Positions 1 to 7,870 of a DNA stretch of 34,378 bases are shown here, one piece after another (the first letter of the stretch is position 1; each line of letters opens with the position of its first letter). The stretch comes from CAZUTK01 sp964623265 (lineage in GTDB: Bacteria > Electryoneota > B3-LCP): assembly GCA_964623265.1 (NCBI GenBank), contig CAZUTK010000028.1:1-34378 (forward strand). The letters run 5' to 3'. The notes beneath the pieces are model-generated. The model was not told where the DNA came from, made no database searches, and was given only the letters and a program-made list of their open reading frames with translations. The position numbers were made by a program, and so were the translations under genes.

Positions 1-316
1 GAGCCAGGAACCGATCGCGAAGCCCAAAAAACAGCGCTTCCGCGGCGGTTGAAGGTCGCCATACCGGCGGGAAGCCGGACCGGTCTTCTTGCCCCAGCAT
101 TTCCGGCGAGCTGCGATAAATCCATTTCTTCCAGAACTTTACCAGTTTGGAATCCGGCATAAACGGAAGGTGCAAGCAGATGTCTTCTGGAAAACCGGAC
201 GAAGAGGGAAAGAAAGTGATGAAACGGCACTCGTGTCCGCGCCGGCGATGGCCGAGTTGAAACAAGGTCAAATTGCCGGAGATATGTTCCGGACTGATGT
301 AGAGAATCTTCGCCAT
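1..316 (-). CDS. Glycosyltransferase-like protein, N-terminal fragment
   Basis: This gene begins at the ATG at 316 and runs off the left edge, so only about 105 residues are visible. The start MAKILYISPEHISG, followed by a Gly-His-Arg-Arg-Arg-Gly-His stretch, resembles the first Rossmann strand and loop of GT-B (group 1) glycosyltransferases, which typically begin with a 'kILyis' strand and a 'L..rGHev' helix end. No signal peptide or membrane segment is visible. It lies 114 bp downstream of the beta-barrel gene on the same strand and may be the next gene of the same transcription unit. No clear Shine-Dalgarno sequence precedes the ATG. The family call is an inference from the N-terminal pattern only; the nucleotide-sugar binding half lies outside the window. 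Confidence 0.6.
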   Translation of the reverse strand, partial: MAKILYISPEHISGNLTLFQLGHRRRGHECRFITFFPSSSGFPEDICLHLPFMPDSKLVKFWKKWIYRSSPEMLGQEDRSGFPPVWRPSTAAEALFFGLRDRFLA

Positions 317-430
317 TTCCGCGCCGTTTCCATCATCTGGTTGTCGCGCCGAGTTTCCACGGATGATCTTCGAAAAGACCCAATTCCGACGAGCACTGCG
401 GCGATAGGAGTCTGCGGAAGAATGCGGGCT

Positions 431-1513
431 TCAATACACTTGATAAACCAGGGTAACTTGAAAGACCCGGTCATCGAAATTCTTGATGCTGCTGACGGTG
501 GGATCCGGAGAATCGGTGCGGCGCAGGTCGTAGGTAAAACTGAATTCGAGATCGAGGATCTGCAGCGGCGAAACAATCAAGGACGGATTCCATTTATCCC
601 TCCGGTCTTTCCTGCCGGCATGGAAGGGATCCTGCGAGAGCGATTGCGCGCTCTGATAATAACGGACCGAACGTGAAAAAGATAAATTCACCTTCCAATC
701 CCAGTACAACTCAACGGGCAGCAGATAAGAAACATCGAAGGAATACTGGTCCTCTTCATAAGATCCGTCTCCGTATTCCGCATCGCTTAATGGATCGGTG
801 GAAGGAAGAAGAGAACTTTGATTGAAGCCGACGTTATCGGCGGATTTGAAGCGGTAACCTAGTGATACAGTCAAGTCTTGAATGCCGCCGTATGTCCCGC
901 TGATTCCCAAAAAATATGCTTCCATGTCGTATTCCGTGAAATACTTGTTGTAATAAATGAATTCGCGCCCCGCTTCCCCCTCGATTTCGTACGGCGGCAG
1001 ACGATACCGGAAGCGCACCGCCGGCTGGTACAGATCGAAGCGGCAGCTGTGGAATTCATTCGTATCCCGATCGCGGTAAATCCGCAAATAGTAGCCGGGC
1101 ATATATAAATACTGCAGGAAAAGATAGTAGCGATATCGGTAGGAGAATCTGCCCAGAAAATAATGGGTTTGATAATTGTTGATGGGGTTCACCGCATAAA
1201 GATTGGCTTTCGCGGAATAATACGGGCGAAACTTGATTCTCTTGCTGATGTCGAGATCCGCGTAGGCGCGCAGACCGAAGGAATTCACCCAGTCATCGGT
1301 GGTGGTGATTTCCGATGGTGTAAACTCGGTGTTGGTCTTGAATCGTTCGAGATCGCGGCTGGAGTATTTCAGGATGTTGTCATCGTACGTAGTCGAGTAT
1401 GTGACGCGGATATTGAAGGGGTATTTCGTCTTCGCGTCGGGGGGATCAGCGAGTGGAAACGCTACCGTCAGGAAGAAAAGCAACAGACTGAAATACGTCG
1501 TACTTCGCTGCAT
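431..1513 (-). CDS. Putative outer-membrane beta-barrel protein of the PGA operon
   Basis: The 360-residue product has a clear signal peptide (residues 1-22, MQRSTTYFSLLLFFLTVAFP then LA) and almost no further hydrophobic helix. The mature part alternates aromatic and polar residues in short strands rich in Tyr, Phe and Arg, for example FLGRFSYRYRYYLFLQYLYM around residues 122-141. It ends in a strand closing on VYQVY, the aromatic C-terminus that usually marks outer-membrane barrels. The size suits a barrel of about 16-18 strands. I do not recognise a named family. It starts 6 bp after the stop of the duplicated-domain protein and is the last of five closely spaced genes beginning with pgsB. 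I infer, without direct evidence, that it serves as an outer-membrane passage or anchor for poly-gamma-glutamate. Confidence 0.72.
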   Translation of the reverse strand: MQRSTTYFSLLLFFLTVAFPLADPPDAKTKYPFNIRVTYSTTYDDNILKYSSRDLERFKTNTEFTPSEITTTDDWVNSFGLRAYADLDISKRIKFRPYYSAKANLYAVNPINNYQTHYFLGRFSYRYRYYLFLQYLYMPGYYLRIYRDRDTNEFHSCRFDLYQPAVRFRYRLPPYEIEGEAGREFIYYNKYFTEYDMEAYFLGISGTYGGIQDLTVSLGYRFKSADNVGFNQSSLLPSTDPLSDAEYGDGSYEEDQYSFDVSYLLPVELYWDWKVNLSFSRSVRYYQSAQSLSQDPFHAGRKDRRDKWNPSLIVSPLQILDLEFSFTYDLRRTDSPDPTVSSIKNFDDRVFQVTLVYQVY

Positions 1514-1519
1514 CAGGAA

Positions 1520-2443
1520 TCAAGAGTTATTCGTTAAATCCTTGCGCGGGATGAAAAACCGCATCAGCGCACTGCGGCCGTTGTCCACGATTTCGAAACG
1601 GTACTCGTGTTTTCCCTTCGGCACCTCGATGAAAAACTTGGCGCCTCTGCCGAGCACCTTCGCGCTTGCAACTCGATATTCCGCCGCTTCGGAGGGTTTG
1701 GAACGCAGCGGAAAAACCTGCTTTTCTCTGCCGTCTTCGAGCACTCGAATGCGAAACTTCTGATCGGTGATCATCGTCGGATCGAATTCCAGCCGGGACA
1801 GCACCTGGATCGTCGTCGGTCCAATCAGAGAGATCTGGATGGAATCCTGGGTTCCCAGACGATAATACGTGACTTCCTCCTCTTTGACGACGACCGGCAC
1901 CGCCGAGGTGAACCTGGATGGGCTGAAGGCGACGTTTTTCGCATCGGATGCGACTTCCGCCCCACGTTCGTAAAAACGCAGATACAGTTTATAGGATGCT
2001 TTGGATCCGACGTAGAAGCGATACGTATGCTTTCCTTCCGGCACTTGGATGTAAATGCTGCGGGAATTCGCCAGCCGGACTTTTTTATCCGAAGCCAGCA
2101 CCGCCGAAGCTGAAGCCGTTGAACTGCGTCGGAACGTGGCTTTCTTGCCGTCTTCACGCTCGTAACGCAGGTAATAGCGCTTCTCCCCGCCTCCTTTGCC
2201 GAATTCAATGCGGGAAAGCACGCGCAATGTGGTAGGTCCCTGCACCGTGACGGTGATGGATTCCTTCTTCATCAATGGAAAATAGGTGACTTGCTTGCCC
2301 AAAACCAGCACTTTTTGCGGCGCGGGTGCTTTGTCGGGCTTCAGCGATTTCCAGGTGAATCCGTTCTGAGCTTCCGCTGTCAGACAGAGGAAAAATGTCA
2401 GGCAGAAGAGAAGGAATCGGAGGCGATGGCGACTAAGGTTCAT
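1520..2443 (-). CDS. Secreted protein with two copies of a beta-rich domain
   Basis: I chose the ATG at 2443 because it gives a standard signal peptide (MNLSRHRLRFLLF through AEA-Q, residues 1-25). A GTG at 2497 would extend the frame into the end of pgsW and spoil this. The mature protein consists of two related halves, roughly residues 51-160 and 190-298. Matching segments are VTYFPL...GPTTLRVLSRIEF (52-81) with VTYYRL...GPTTIQVLSRLEF (191-220), and YIQVPEGKHTYRF (131-143) with FIEVPKGKHEYRF (271-283). The pattern suggests two small beta-sandwich domains in the periplasm or at the surface. It follows pgsW by 19 bp and precedes the barrel gene by 6 bp. I do not recognise the family; a carbohydrate- or polymer-binding role is only a guess from context. 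Confidence 0.75.
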   Translation of the reverse strand: MNLSRHRLRFLLFCLTFFLCLTAEAQNGFTWKSLKPDKAPAPQKVLVLGKQVTYFPLMKKESITVTVQGPTTLRVLSRIEFGKGGGEKRYYLRYEREDGKKATFRRSSTASASAVLASDKKVRLANSRSIYIQVPEGKHTYRFYVGSKASYKLYLRFYERGAEVASDAKNVAFSPSRFTSAVPVVVKEEEVTYYRLGTQDSIQISLIGPTTIQVLSRLEFDPTMITDQKFRIRVLEDGREKQVFPLRSKPSEAAEYRVASAKVLGRGAKFFIEVPKGKHEYRFEIVDNGRSALMRFFIPRKDLTNNS

Positions 2444-2462
2444 GACTTGACCGCACAATTGT

Positions 2463-3581
2463 TCAGATAAGCGTATCAGGATCCACTCCTTCTTCACGAA
2501 GTTTGTATTTATCCCGATCCAGAAGCACGATCGCGAACAACATCGCGAAGAGGAGCGCGGCAGAAAAACCGGCGATTTTCAGATTGTACTTCTCTACTTT
2601 GAAGATCTTCCCGGATCCCACCGGCGGCAGCGGCACCGGCGATCTCGGCAAACCGTAACTCTCGGCGATTTTATCCACATTCAGAAGATGAATCACAGGG
2701 GTTCCCTCTTCCCATATCTGCAGCAGCAACCCTTTCGCCGGGTAATTCATCGGACGATACACCATATTCAAGCCGGGTGGAATCATATTCCCCACCTCAT
2801 TCGACCCGAGCACGGCGGCGCCGCCGCCCACATTGATGAAGACTTTGTACGGCTTGCCTTCCGAGTGTTCGTTGTAGATGGTGCGGCGTTGATGAATCAT
2901 TTCCTCGAGGGATTTTCCGGCGATCAGAGGGACCTCATTTCGCTGAATCGCTTCTTCAATCAAGATGCGACCCGCCTGTGAAAGCGATCTGCCGATATCC
3001 TCCCCTCCGCCGATGGAAGCGGCGATGGAACGGTGGTGTATGATCCCATGGTCGTAGAGGATCTTCTCCATATCCAGATAGGTGAACTCCGGTTCGTTCG
3101 CCCCCCACATCGAAGAGCCGACCGAAGTGATGATCACCGGTGTGACCTCCAGCGTCTCGCAGGCGACGATCACTGCAATATTCAACGCGGGAAAGGATCC
3201 GGTGAAGGCGACGGCGACGCGATCTCCTTTCTGCACGCCGGCGTCTATCAGCATTTGCAAGACCACTGCGGCGAAATTGGGGTTGATCGTGGTGAGTTTG
3301 GCGCCCAAGTCTCCTTGATCCGTAGTGATCAAGCTGTATTGCAATCCCACCAGCGCGCTCTGATTGGGATCGTTCACTTCATCTAACGCCCAACCGGCGT
3401 CCGCTCGATTGCGCCGCAGTGCTTCCAGCGCCTGCTGCATTTTCCGGGCGGCTTGAATTTTCAGGTCGTAGTTGGGTTGACGAACCTGCACGCGGCTGTT
3501 TTCCGACCAGTAGAACAGTGCGGCAGAAAGCAGCATCAAGAAGATCAGCGTGCGCTTGGATTTGATGGAAGGTCTGTACAT
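2463..3581 (-). CDS. pgsW: Poly-gamma-glutamate system protein PgsW-like
   Basis: The product is about 372 residues from the ATG at 3581. One transmembrane segment lies near residues 11-24 and a second at about 336-355, followed by a short charged tail, so most of the protein would sit on one side of the inner membrane. The middle region contains Gly-rich stretches (IGGGEDIG, INVGGGAAVLGS) and a KGDRVAVAFTGSFPALN segment that looks like part of a nucleotide- or sugar-binding fold. This matches what I know of the 'poly-gamma-glutamate system protein' family, found beside pgsB and pgsC in organisms with non-Bacillus PGA clusters. The start overlaps the pgsC stop (TGATG), implying translational coupling. 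Its biochemical role in the family is not settled. A longer frame upstream of 3581 is only read-through of pgsC in another frame. Confidence 0.8.
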   Translation of the reverse strand: MYRPSIKSKRTLIFLMLLSAALFYWSENSRVQVRQPNYDLKIQAARKMQQALEALRRNRADAGWALDEVNDPNQSALVGLQYSLITTDQGDLGAKLTTINPNFAAVVLQMLIDAGVQKGDRVAVAFTGSFPALNIAVIVACETLEVTPVIITSVGSSMWGANEPEFTYLDMEKILYDHGIIHHRSIAASIGGGEDIGRSLSQAGRILIEEAIQRNEVPLIAGKSLEEMIHQRRTIYNEHSEGKPYKVFINVGGGAAVLGSNEVGNMIPPGLNMVYRPMNYPAKGLLLQIWEEGTPVIHLLNVDKIAESYGLPRSPVPLPPVGSGKIFKVEKYNLKIAGFSAALLFAMLFAIVLLDRDKYKLREEGVDPDTLI

Positions 3582-4030
3582 CAGCCGATAATCTCCCCGC
3601 CTGTAATCAGCATGAGCAAGAGCCGGACTGCGGATGCGGCGATCACAACGCCGGCAATGGTTTGCAGCAAGCCCTGCCGCTCCATCCAATTGGCGATCAG
3701 ACCGGGTATGATGAATCCGATCGCTTGCATACGAACGTCAATCTCAAAGACATGATGCAGGACCAACTGCCGGGAGAGGTAACCGAGGATGAAACCGATC
3801 AGGATCGCCAGCACCATGCGCCGCCGCCCGTAAATAAAAATGTAGTGCGAAGCGGCGCGCAACAGCAGAAACGTCAAGAACGACACGACCAGCGTCCCAA
3901 TGAGCTTGAAGGGATCGTCAAGTTCCAAGGCGACATATCCGGGCACCACGATCCCGCCGGCCGCGACCCCGAAGAATTCGCTGAACAGCAAGCTGAAGAC
4001 GACGCCCAAACCGACCGCAATTTCAACCAC
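3581..4030 (-). CDS. pgsC: Poly-gamma-glutamate synthase membrane subunit PgsC/CapC
   Basis: PgsC is the multi-pass inner-membrane partner of the PgsB ligase. The GTG at 4030 is chosen because a perfect AAGGAG lies 7 bases upstream (4038-4043). It gives 149 residues, the usual size of Bacillus PgsC, and starts just before the first hydrophobic helix; the gene overlaps the pgsB stop by 8 bp. Family-typical stretches are GGIVVPGYVAL (about 25-35) and FIIPGLIANWMERQG, in four to five membrane helices. An upstream ATG at 4141 would add a polar, Arg-rich extension lying wholly inside pgsB and is rejected. With PgsB it would polymerise glutamate through gamma-carboxyl amide bonds and move the polymer across the inner membrane. 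Confidence 0.92.
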   Translation of the reverse strand: MVEIAVGLGVVFSLLFSEFFGVAAGGIVVPGYVALELDDPFKLIGTLVVSFLTFLLLRAASHYIFIYGRRRMVLAILIGFILGYLSRQLVLHHVFEIDVRMQAIGFIIPGLIANWMERQGLLQTIAGVVIAASAVRLLLMLITGGEIIG

Positions 4031-5213
4031 TGATTCTCTCCTTCTCCTGCTCCTTGCCTTTATCTCTGAAATAGAAGGCGACTCCGAGTCCGCCCGCACC
4101 CATATTCCCCATCGCGAGCACGATGCCGCGATCCTGTACAAGTTCGAAAATCTTTTGATAGACCGCTTCCCGCGTCGTCATCCCTAACTCGACGACTTTG
4201 GAGGCATCAATATTATAGCGTCGGTAGAACTGCGCCAGCATCTGCGTTTTTTCACCAATGCTAACCAAATGATCAAATTGAATATTCTCACTGACCATCT
4301 CCAATAGTTGCAACGAACGATCGAACCGATCCGCACGCGTGTTCAACAGCACAATCACTTTGCCGGAATCCGGATAAATGGATTTCACTCTCTGCCAGAT
4401 CGCCAGCGTGGATTCCGGATCGTTCGCCGCCAGCGCGTTGACGAAGCGGATTTCTTTCCCGTCTTCGCGGGTGGAATAGAGTCTTAATGCGCCGACATCG
4501 GGATGAGATTTATACATCGCTTCCAGAGCCGCCTCGTCGGGAATCTTCAAATAACGTCCGATTCCCAGAGCAATGGCTACATTTTCGCGATGCTCCAGAT
4601 GATCAAAATTGCGCATCGCTTCTTCCGGCACGATGCTCTCATCCACTGGGATGATCTTCACTCCCATCTTACGGGCGACCTCTTCCATCAGCGGCAGCAT
4701 CTTCTTTTCCGCGGTGAATAACACGCCGTGATCCGGCAGGGTATTTAGTAGAGATCGCGTGACATTCTCTAGAGTCGGTCCCATTTCGCGCAGATGATCG
4801 GGGCGGCAATTGGTGATCACCCCGATGGTGGCGCGCACCATTTTATGTTCGCAGATCCATTGATATTCCGGCATCACCGCCATGCACTCGATGACCATCG
4901 CCTGCGGATTGCGCTTGCGGATATAGCGGACAATCTTGACCTGCTCGATGACGTTGGCTCGCTGAGCCCGCAGGATGGGGACTTCCAATCCCTTGTCGTC
5001 AATGATGCGGGGAAGCGTGCCCGTCACTTTTGCGTAAGTCCGATAGCCTCCGGCGCGCAACGTCGCCGCAATCAGACGAGTCACAGAGGATTTTCCGCGT
5101 GTGCCGTTGACGTGAACTCGGATCGGTATCGAGGAAAGATTGCGCTGATGAGAGTGATATTCCCAGAAACCGTAAACGAGAAGCAGAATGGTGATGATGA
5201 GGATGACGATCAT
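4023..5213 (-). CDS. pgsB: Poly-gamma-glutamate synthase ligase subunit PgsB/CapB
   Basis: PgsB is an ATP-dependent amide ligase of the Mur ligase / folylpolyglutamate synthase superfamily. It activates the gamma-carboxyl of glutamate as an acyl phosphate and extends the chain. The protein begins with one membrane anchor (residues 1-16), followed by the P-loop VNGTRGKSSVTRLI with GTRGKSSV at residues 37-44. Further family segments are VIECMAVMPEYQW, ITNCRPDHLREMGPT and LNTRADRFDR. At 396 residues it matches Bacillus PgsB (about 393). It is the first of five closely spaced genes. There is no obvious Shine-Dalgarno before the ATG, and the 151 bp upstream shows no convincing promoter. I see no pgsA (CapA metallophosphoesterase-like) or pgsE in the window. 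Confidence 0.95.
   Translation of the reverse strand: MIVILIITILLLVYGFWEYHSHQRNLSSIPIRVHVNGTRGKSSVTRLIAATLRAGGYRTYAKVTGTLPRIIDDKGLEVPILRAQRANVIEQVKIVRYIRKRNPQAMVIECMAVMPEYQWICEHKMVRATIGVITNCRPDHLREMGPTLENVTRSLLNTLPDHGVLFTAEKKMLPLMEEVARKMGVKIIPVDESIVPEEAMRNFDHLEHRENVAIALGIGRYLKIPDEAALEAMYKSHPDVGALRLYSTREDGKEIRFVNALAANDPESTLAIWQRVKSIYPDSGKVIVLLNTRADRFDRSLQLLEMVSENIQFDHLVSIGEKTQMLAQFYRRYNIDASKVVELGMTTREAVYQKIFELVQDRGIVLAMGNMGAGGLGVAFYFRDKGKEQEKERISG
4038..4043 (-). promoter_or_regulatory. Ribosome binding site deciding the pgsC GTG start
   Basis: On the minus strand AAGGAG lies exactly 7 bases before the GTG at 4030, inside the last codons of pgsB. It supports the 149-residue reading of pgsC over the longer ATG reading. 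Confidence 0.75.
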
Positions 5214-5364
5214 AGATCTGTCTGGTCAATCCGTTCAGCGGCTTGAGCAAGCTGTGCAGTATCGGCGCAAATCATTCATATATCGGCTGTAGGAGCGCCG
5301 TCCAGCAAGGCAAGGGCAATCTCAACCTCAGAAAAAGAGCAAATAACATACCTGTCTCATCGAA

Positions 5365-6321
5365 CTACCGGCTTGAATCCCATTCTATCGCGATCGTCCC
5401 GGGTTCGAGACTCAATGCGGACTTCAGAGCGGCGATCGCCACTTCGCGCTGGCTGTCGTCCGGCGGCTGAGTCGTCAATCGCTGCAGAGCCAAACCGGGC
5501 GCGATCAATAGGCGAAAGAGCATGCGATCGCTGTAATGGTCGGATAAACGCAGAAATTCGTATGAAACTCCGGCAACCAGCGGGAGAAACGGGAGGTGCA
5601 CCAGCAATCGGGTCACGGCATTGGGATAGGCTCCCCATACCGCCACGACGAAGATGTCGAAGAGGACGAAAAGCGCCATGACGACCAGCGCCGTGATCAG
5701 CAGGAAGCTGGTGCCGCAGCGAGGGTGAAACCGCGACCGATGACGGACGCCTTCCGGAGATAAGTCGCCCCCTTCCTCATAAGTGAAGATGGATTGATGT
5801 TCTGCGCCGTGATATTCGAAGATGCGCCGCACGTCTTTCAACCTGGAAATGACGGCGAGATATCCAAGAAAGAGGAAAATGCGCGTCCCGCCGGCAACCA
5901 GATGAAACAAAGGTTGATTGTCTCCGGTCTTTAAAATCTGCGCCAGTTCGTAGGGAATCCACATAAAGAGGGCGACCGCCAACAGAGATGCCAAGACCAA
6001 CGAAAAGACCAGACCGACGGACTCCCGTTTTTTCTGCGTCTGCGTCCGGGGTTGATGATCTAAGGCAACTTCAGCCGACCAGTTTAGCGTTCGAATGCCC
6101 AGAACCAACGCTTCCGCCAGCGATACCGCCCCGCGCACGATCGGCAGCGAAAGCAGCTTATGGCGGCGATGCCAGGTTCGACTCTCCCAGATTTTCCGCA
6201 CGATCTCTCCATCCGGGAGCCGCACCGCGGCGCTGACCCGATCCGGCCCGCGCATCATAACGCCTTCGATGATCGCCTGACCGCCGACCCGCGGTTTCCC
6301 CTTTTTCTCCGAGACCGACAC
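5365..6321 (-). CDS. yqhQ: DUF1385 family membrane protein (YqhQ-like)
   Basis: The product is an integral membrane protein of the DUF1385/YqhQ family, whose function is unknown. I take the GTG at 6321 as the start; it gives 318 residues, the same length as Bacillus YqhQ, and lies just before the hallmark GGQAIIEGVMMRG at about residues 13-25. A second conserved block EYHGAEHQS falls at 169-177 and HPRCGTS at 199-205. Hydrophobic segments lie at about 101-123, 140-159, 205-228 and 237-254. Reading the frame upstream to 6549 gives an Arg/His-rich extension antisense-like in composition that overlaps rpmE and is rejected. The gene starts 2 bp after the rpmE stop, an arrangement seen in many genomes, so the two are almost certainly cotranscribed. 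Confidence 0.88.
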   Translation of the reverse strand: MSVSEKKGKPRVGGQAIIEGVMMRGPDRVSAAVRLPDGEIVRKIWESRTWHRRHKLLSLPIVRGAVSLAEALVLGIRTLNWSAEVALDHQPRTQTQKKRESVGLVFSLVLASLLAVALFMWIPYELAQILKTGDNQPLFHLVAGGTRIFLFLGYLAVISRLKDVRRIFEYHGAEHQSIFTYEEGGDLSPEGVRHRSRFHPRCGTSFLLITALVVMALFVLFDIFVVAVWGAYPNAVTRLLVHLPFLPLVAGVSYEFLRLSDHYSDRMLFRLLIAPGLALQRLTTQPPDDSQREVAIAALKSALSLEPGTIAIEWDSSR

Positions 6322-6323
6322 CC

Positions 6324-6536
6324 TTATTCGGCTTTCGGTTCGGACCGGTATTTCTTCATGAACTTGTCCACCCGACCGGCGGTGTCGATCAGCTTCTGGC
6401 GCCCGGTGAAGAAGGGGTGACAGGCGGCGCAGATATCCACCCGCATATCCCCGACCGTGGAACGGGTGAGAAACTCGTTGCCGCAGGCGCAATGCACCTT
6501 CGCCATCTGGTACACTGGATGAATTTCTTTTTTCAT
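6324..6536 (-). CDS. rpmE: 50S ribosomal protein L31
   Basis: L31 sits on the large ribosomal subunit near the central protuberance and helps bridge the subunits. The 70-residue product from the ATG at 6536 starts MKKEIHPVYQM and carries CACGN, CAACHPFFTG and TAGRVDKFMKKY, all typical of the family. Four cysteines (the CxC at residues 16 and 18 and the CxxC in CAAC) mark the zinc-binding C+ form. A longer frame starting at 6644 adds 36 residues of AT-rich promoter region translated by chance. It is the first gene of an rpmE-yqhQ pair behind a likely promoter at 6567-6595. Confidence 0.96.
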   Translation of the reverse strand: MKKEIHPVYQMAKVHCACGNEFLTRSTVGDMRVDICAACHPFFTGRQKLIDTAGRVDKFMKKYRSEPKAE

Positions 6537-6566
6537 TTTTAGTTTCCAATTTTTACTTAACTTTAA

Positions 6567-6595
6567 AATATAAAATTTTTCAGAGTCTAATACAA
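6567..6595 (-). promoter_or_regulatory. Sigma-70-type promoter for rpmE-yqhQ
   Basis: On the minus strand TTGTAT (6595-6590) and TATATT (6572-6567) are separated by 17 bases. Transcription would begin near 6560, leaving a leader of about 25 nt before the rpmE ATG at 6536. The surrounding region is much richer in A and T than the coding DNA. Confidence 0.45.
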
Positions 6596-6674
6596 GCCCT
6601 TTCACGTTCGATTTATATACAAAATTCGCTATCTCGCGCCACATACCAAATTCGAATCAGAAAAATTTATTTCC

Positions 6675-6703
6675 TTGACTTTCCGCTGTAAATATGCTAT
6701 ATT
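6675..6703 (+). promoter_or_regulatory. Strong extended -10 sigma-70-type promoter
   Basis: TTGACT (6675-6680) and TATATT (6698-6703) are separated by exactly 17 bases, and a TG at 6695-6696 placed one base before the -10 box makes it an extended -10 promoter. Transcription should start near 6710, giving a leader of about 33 nt to the ATG at 6743. This is the best promoter in the window. Confidence 0.7.
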
Positions 6704-6742
6704 ATTAAAATAAGCTCCATAATAAACCTCGAGGATATGCAT

Positions 6743-7852
6743 ATGCTGCGAATCTTGATCCGATGGTTTCTCGCCGTACTACCGGCTTGCAGCGCCTTCG
6801 CCCAGATCATCATTACTGCGCAGGAAGTGCCGCACCAGGCGGGTGTTCAATATCAGTACTTCGAGATTTCCGAGGATTCCATTCTGGTCAACGTTGGCGC
6901 ACCCGGCGGTCCCCATGTTTGGGATTTCTCGCAAGGAGACACGTCCATCGTCACCACAGACCTCTACTTGAATCCTCATTCTTCGCCGCCGCAGTATTCC
7001 CGCGCCAACGTTGTCGTCCAGACCGACCAGTTGAACCTCTTCGGTATTTCCGATCCCGGTGTCCTCTATTATTGGTTAGGTCCACCTCGATTTATCCTCG
7101 GAGCCGTAACTACCACCTACCAGGGCACCCCTATCGCCTTAGATTTTCAACCCTATGTCACGCAGCTCCCTCTTCCCTTGCAGATGGGCTCAGCCTGGAC
7201 CAACAACATCAATCTTGACGAAGTCTTCAACATCTCTGGCACCGAATACCGGATCGAATTGCACGCCGTCCTGAACAGCCTTGTGGACGCATTCGGCGCC
7301 GTGTATGTGCCGCAGGGCAATTTCGAAACGCTGCGCATCCGCAATCTGGTCACTTTCGACCTGACGGTTTACATCCGGATTTTCTTCGTCTGGGTACCTA
7401 TCTATACTGGCTCCGGTTCCAGCGTGAATTATGACTGGCGCGCCGAAAACGTGGGTTCCGTTCTGACCATCACCACTCCATCGCCCGATCCGGGCTATGT
7501 CTGGGCGAGCGGATTGCGGCGCCTGATGAACGTCACCTCCGCGGATTCTGATGAGCAGCCACTGGCTCTGACGTTGCGGAATGCGCTCACCACGGCATCT
7601 TTGGAGACAATCCACCCGAATCCCTTCAACGCGCAAACGACGATTGTGTACAATTTATCCGAGCCGGCGCAGGTGGAGTTGAGCATCTTCGATCTGCTAG
7701 GCAGGCAGGTGGCTAAGCTGGATCAAGGGTATCGAGAAAACGGCAGACATCAAGCGGTCTGGTCGCCCGTAACGCTGGCGGCAGGTGTGTACATCGTTCA
7801 GATCCGCGCGGATCGGGAAACATCGCGCCAAGTCGTACTCTACCTGAAATAA
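6743..7852 (+). CDS. Secreted protein with type IX-style C-terminal sorting domain
   Basis: The product is about 369 residues. I favour the ATG at 6743 over 6737 because GAGG (6731-6734) then sits 8 bases upstream. It opens with a signal peptide (MLRILIRWFLAV through CSAFAQ, about 21 residues). The middle, about 25-280, is beta-rich and matches no family I recognise. The end is a typical sorting domain of the FCB group: IHPNPFNAQTTIVY near residue 290, then VELSIFDLLGRQVAKL, AAGVYIVQI and a final VVLYLK. In Bacteroidetes this domain directs cargo through the type IX secretion system and is removed at the surface. No type IX machinery gene is recognised in the window. It is transcribed alone and converges on the aldehyde dehydrogenase with an 18 bp gap. 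Confidence 0.85.
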   Translation: MLRILIRWFLAVLPACSAFAQIIITAQEVPHQAGVQYQYFEISEDSILVNVGAPGGPHVWDFSQGDTSIVTTDLYLNPHSSPPQYSRANVVVQTDQLNLFGISDPGVLYYWLGPPRFILGAVTTTYQGTPIALDFQPYVTQLPLPLQMGSAWTNNINLDEVFNISGTEYRIELHAVLNSLVDAFGAVYVPQGNFETLRIRNLVTFDLTVYIRIFFVWVPIYTGSGSSVNYDWRAENVGSVLTITTPSPDPGYVWASGLRRLMNVTSADSDEQPLALTLRNALTTASLETIHPNPFNAQTTIVYNLSEPAQVELSIFDLLGRQVAKLDQGYRENGRHQAVWSPVTLAAGVYIVQIRADRETSRQVVLYLK

Positions 7853-7870
7853 GCGAAGAGAACAGGCGAA

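Noticed and set aside
268..576. Minus-strand open frame of 102 codons across the gap after the barrel gene
   Set aside because: It overlaps both the barrel gene end and the glycosyltransferase start in other frames, and has a Ser/Arg-rich chance composition.
6322..6549. N-terminal extension of the DUF1385 protein
   Set aside because: It overlaps rpmE completely in another frame; family length and the GGQAIIEG motif place the start at 6321.
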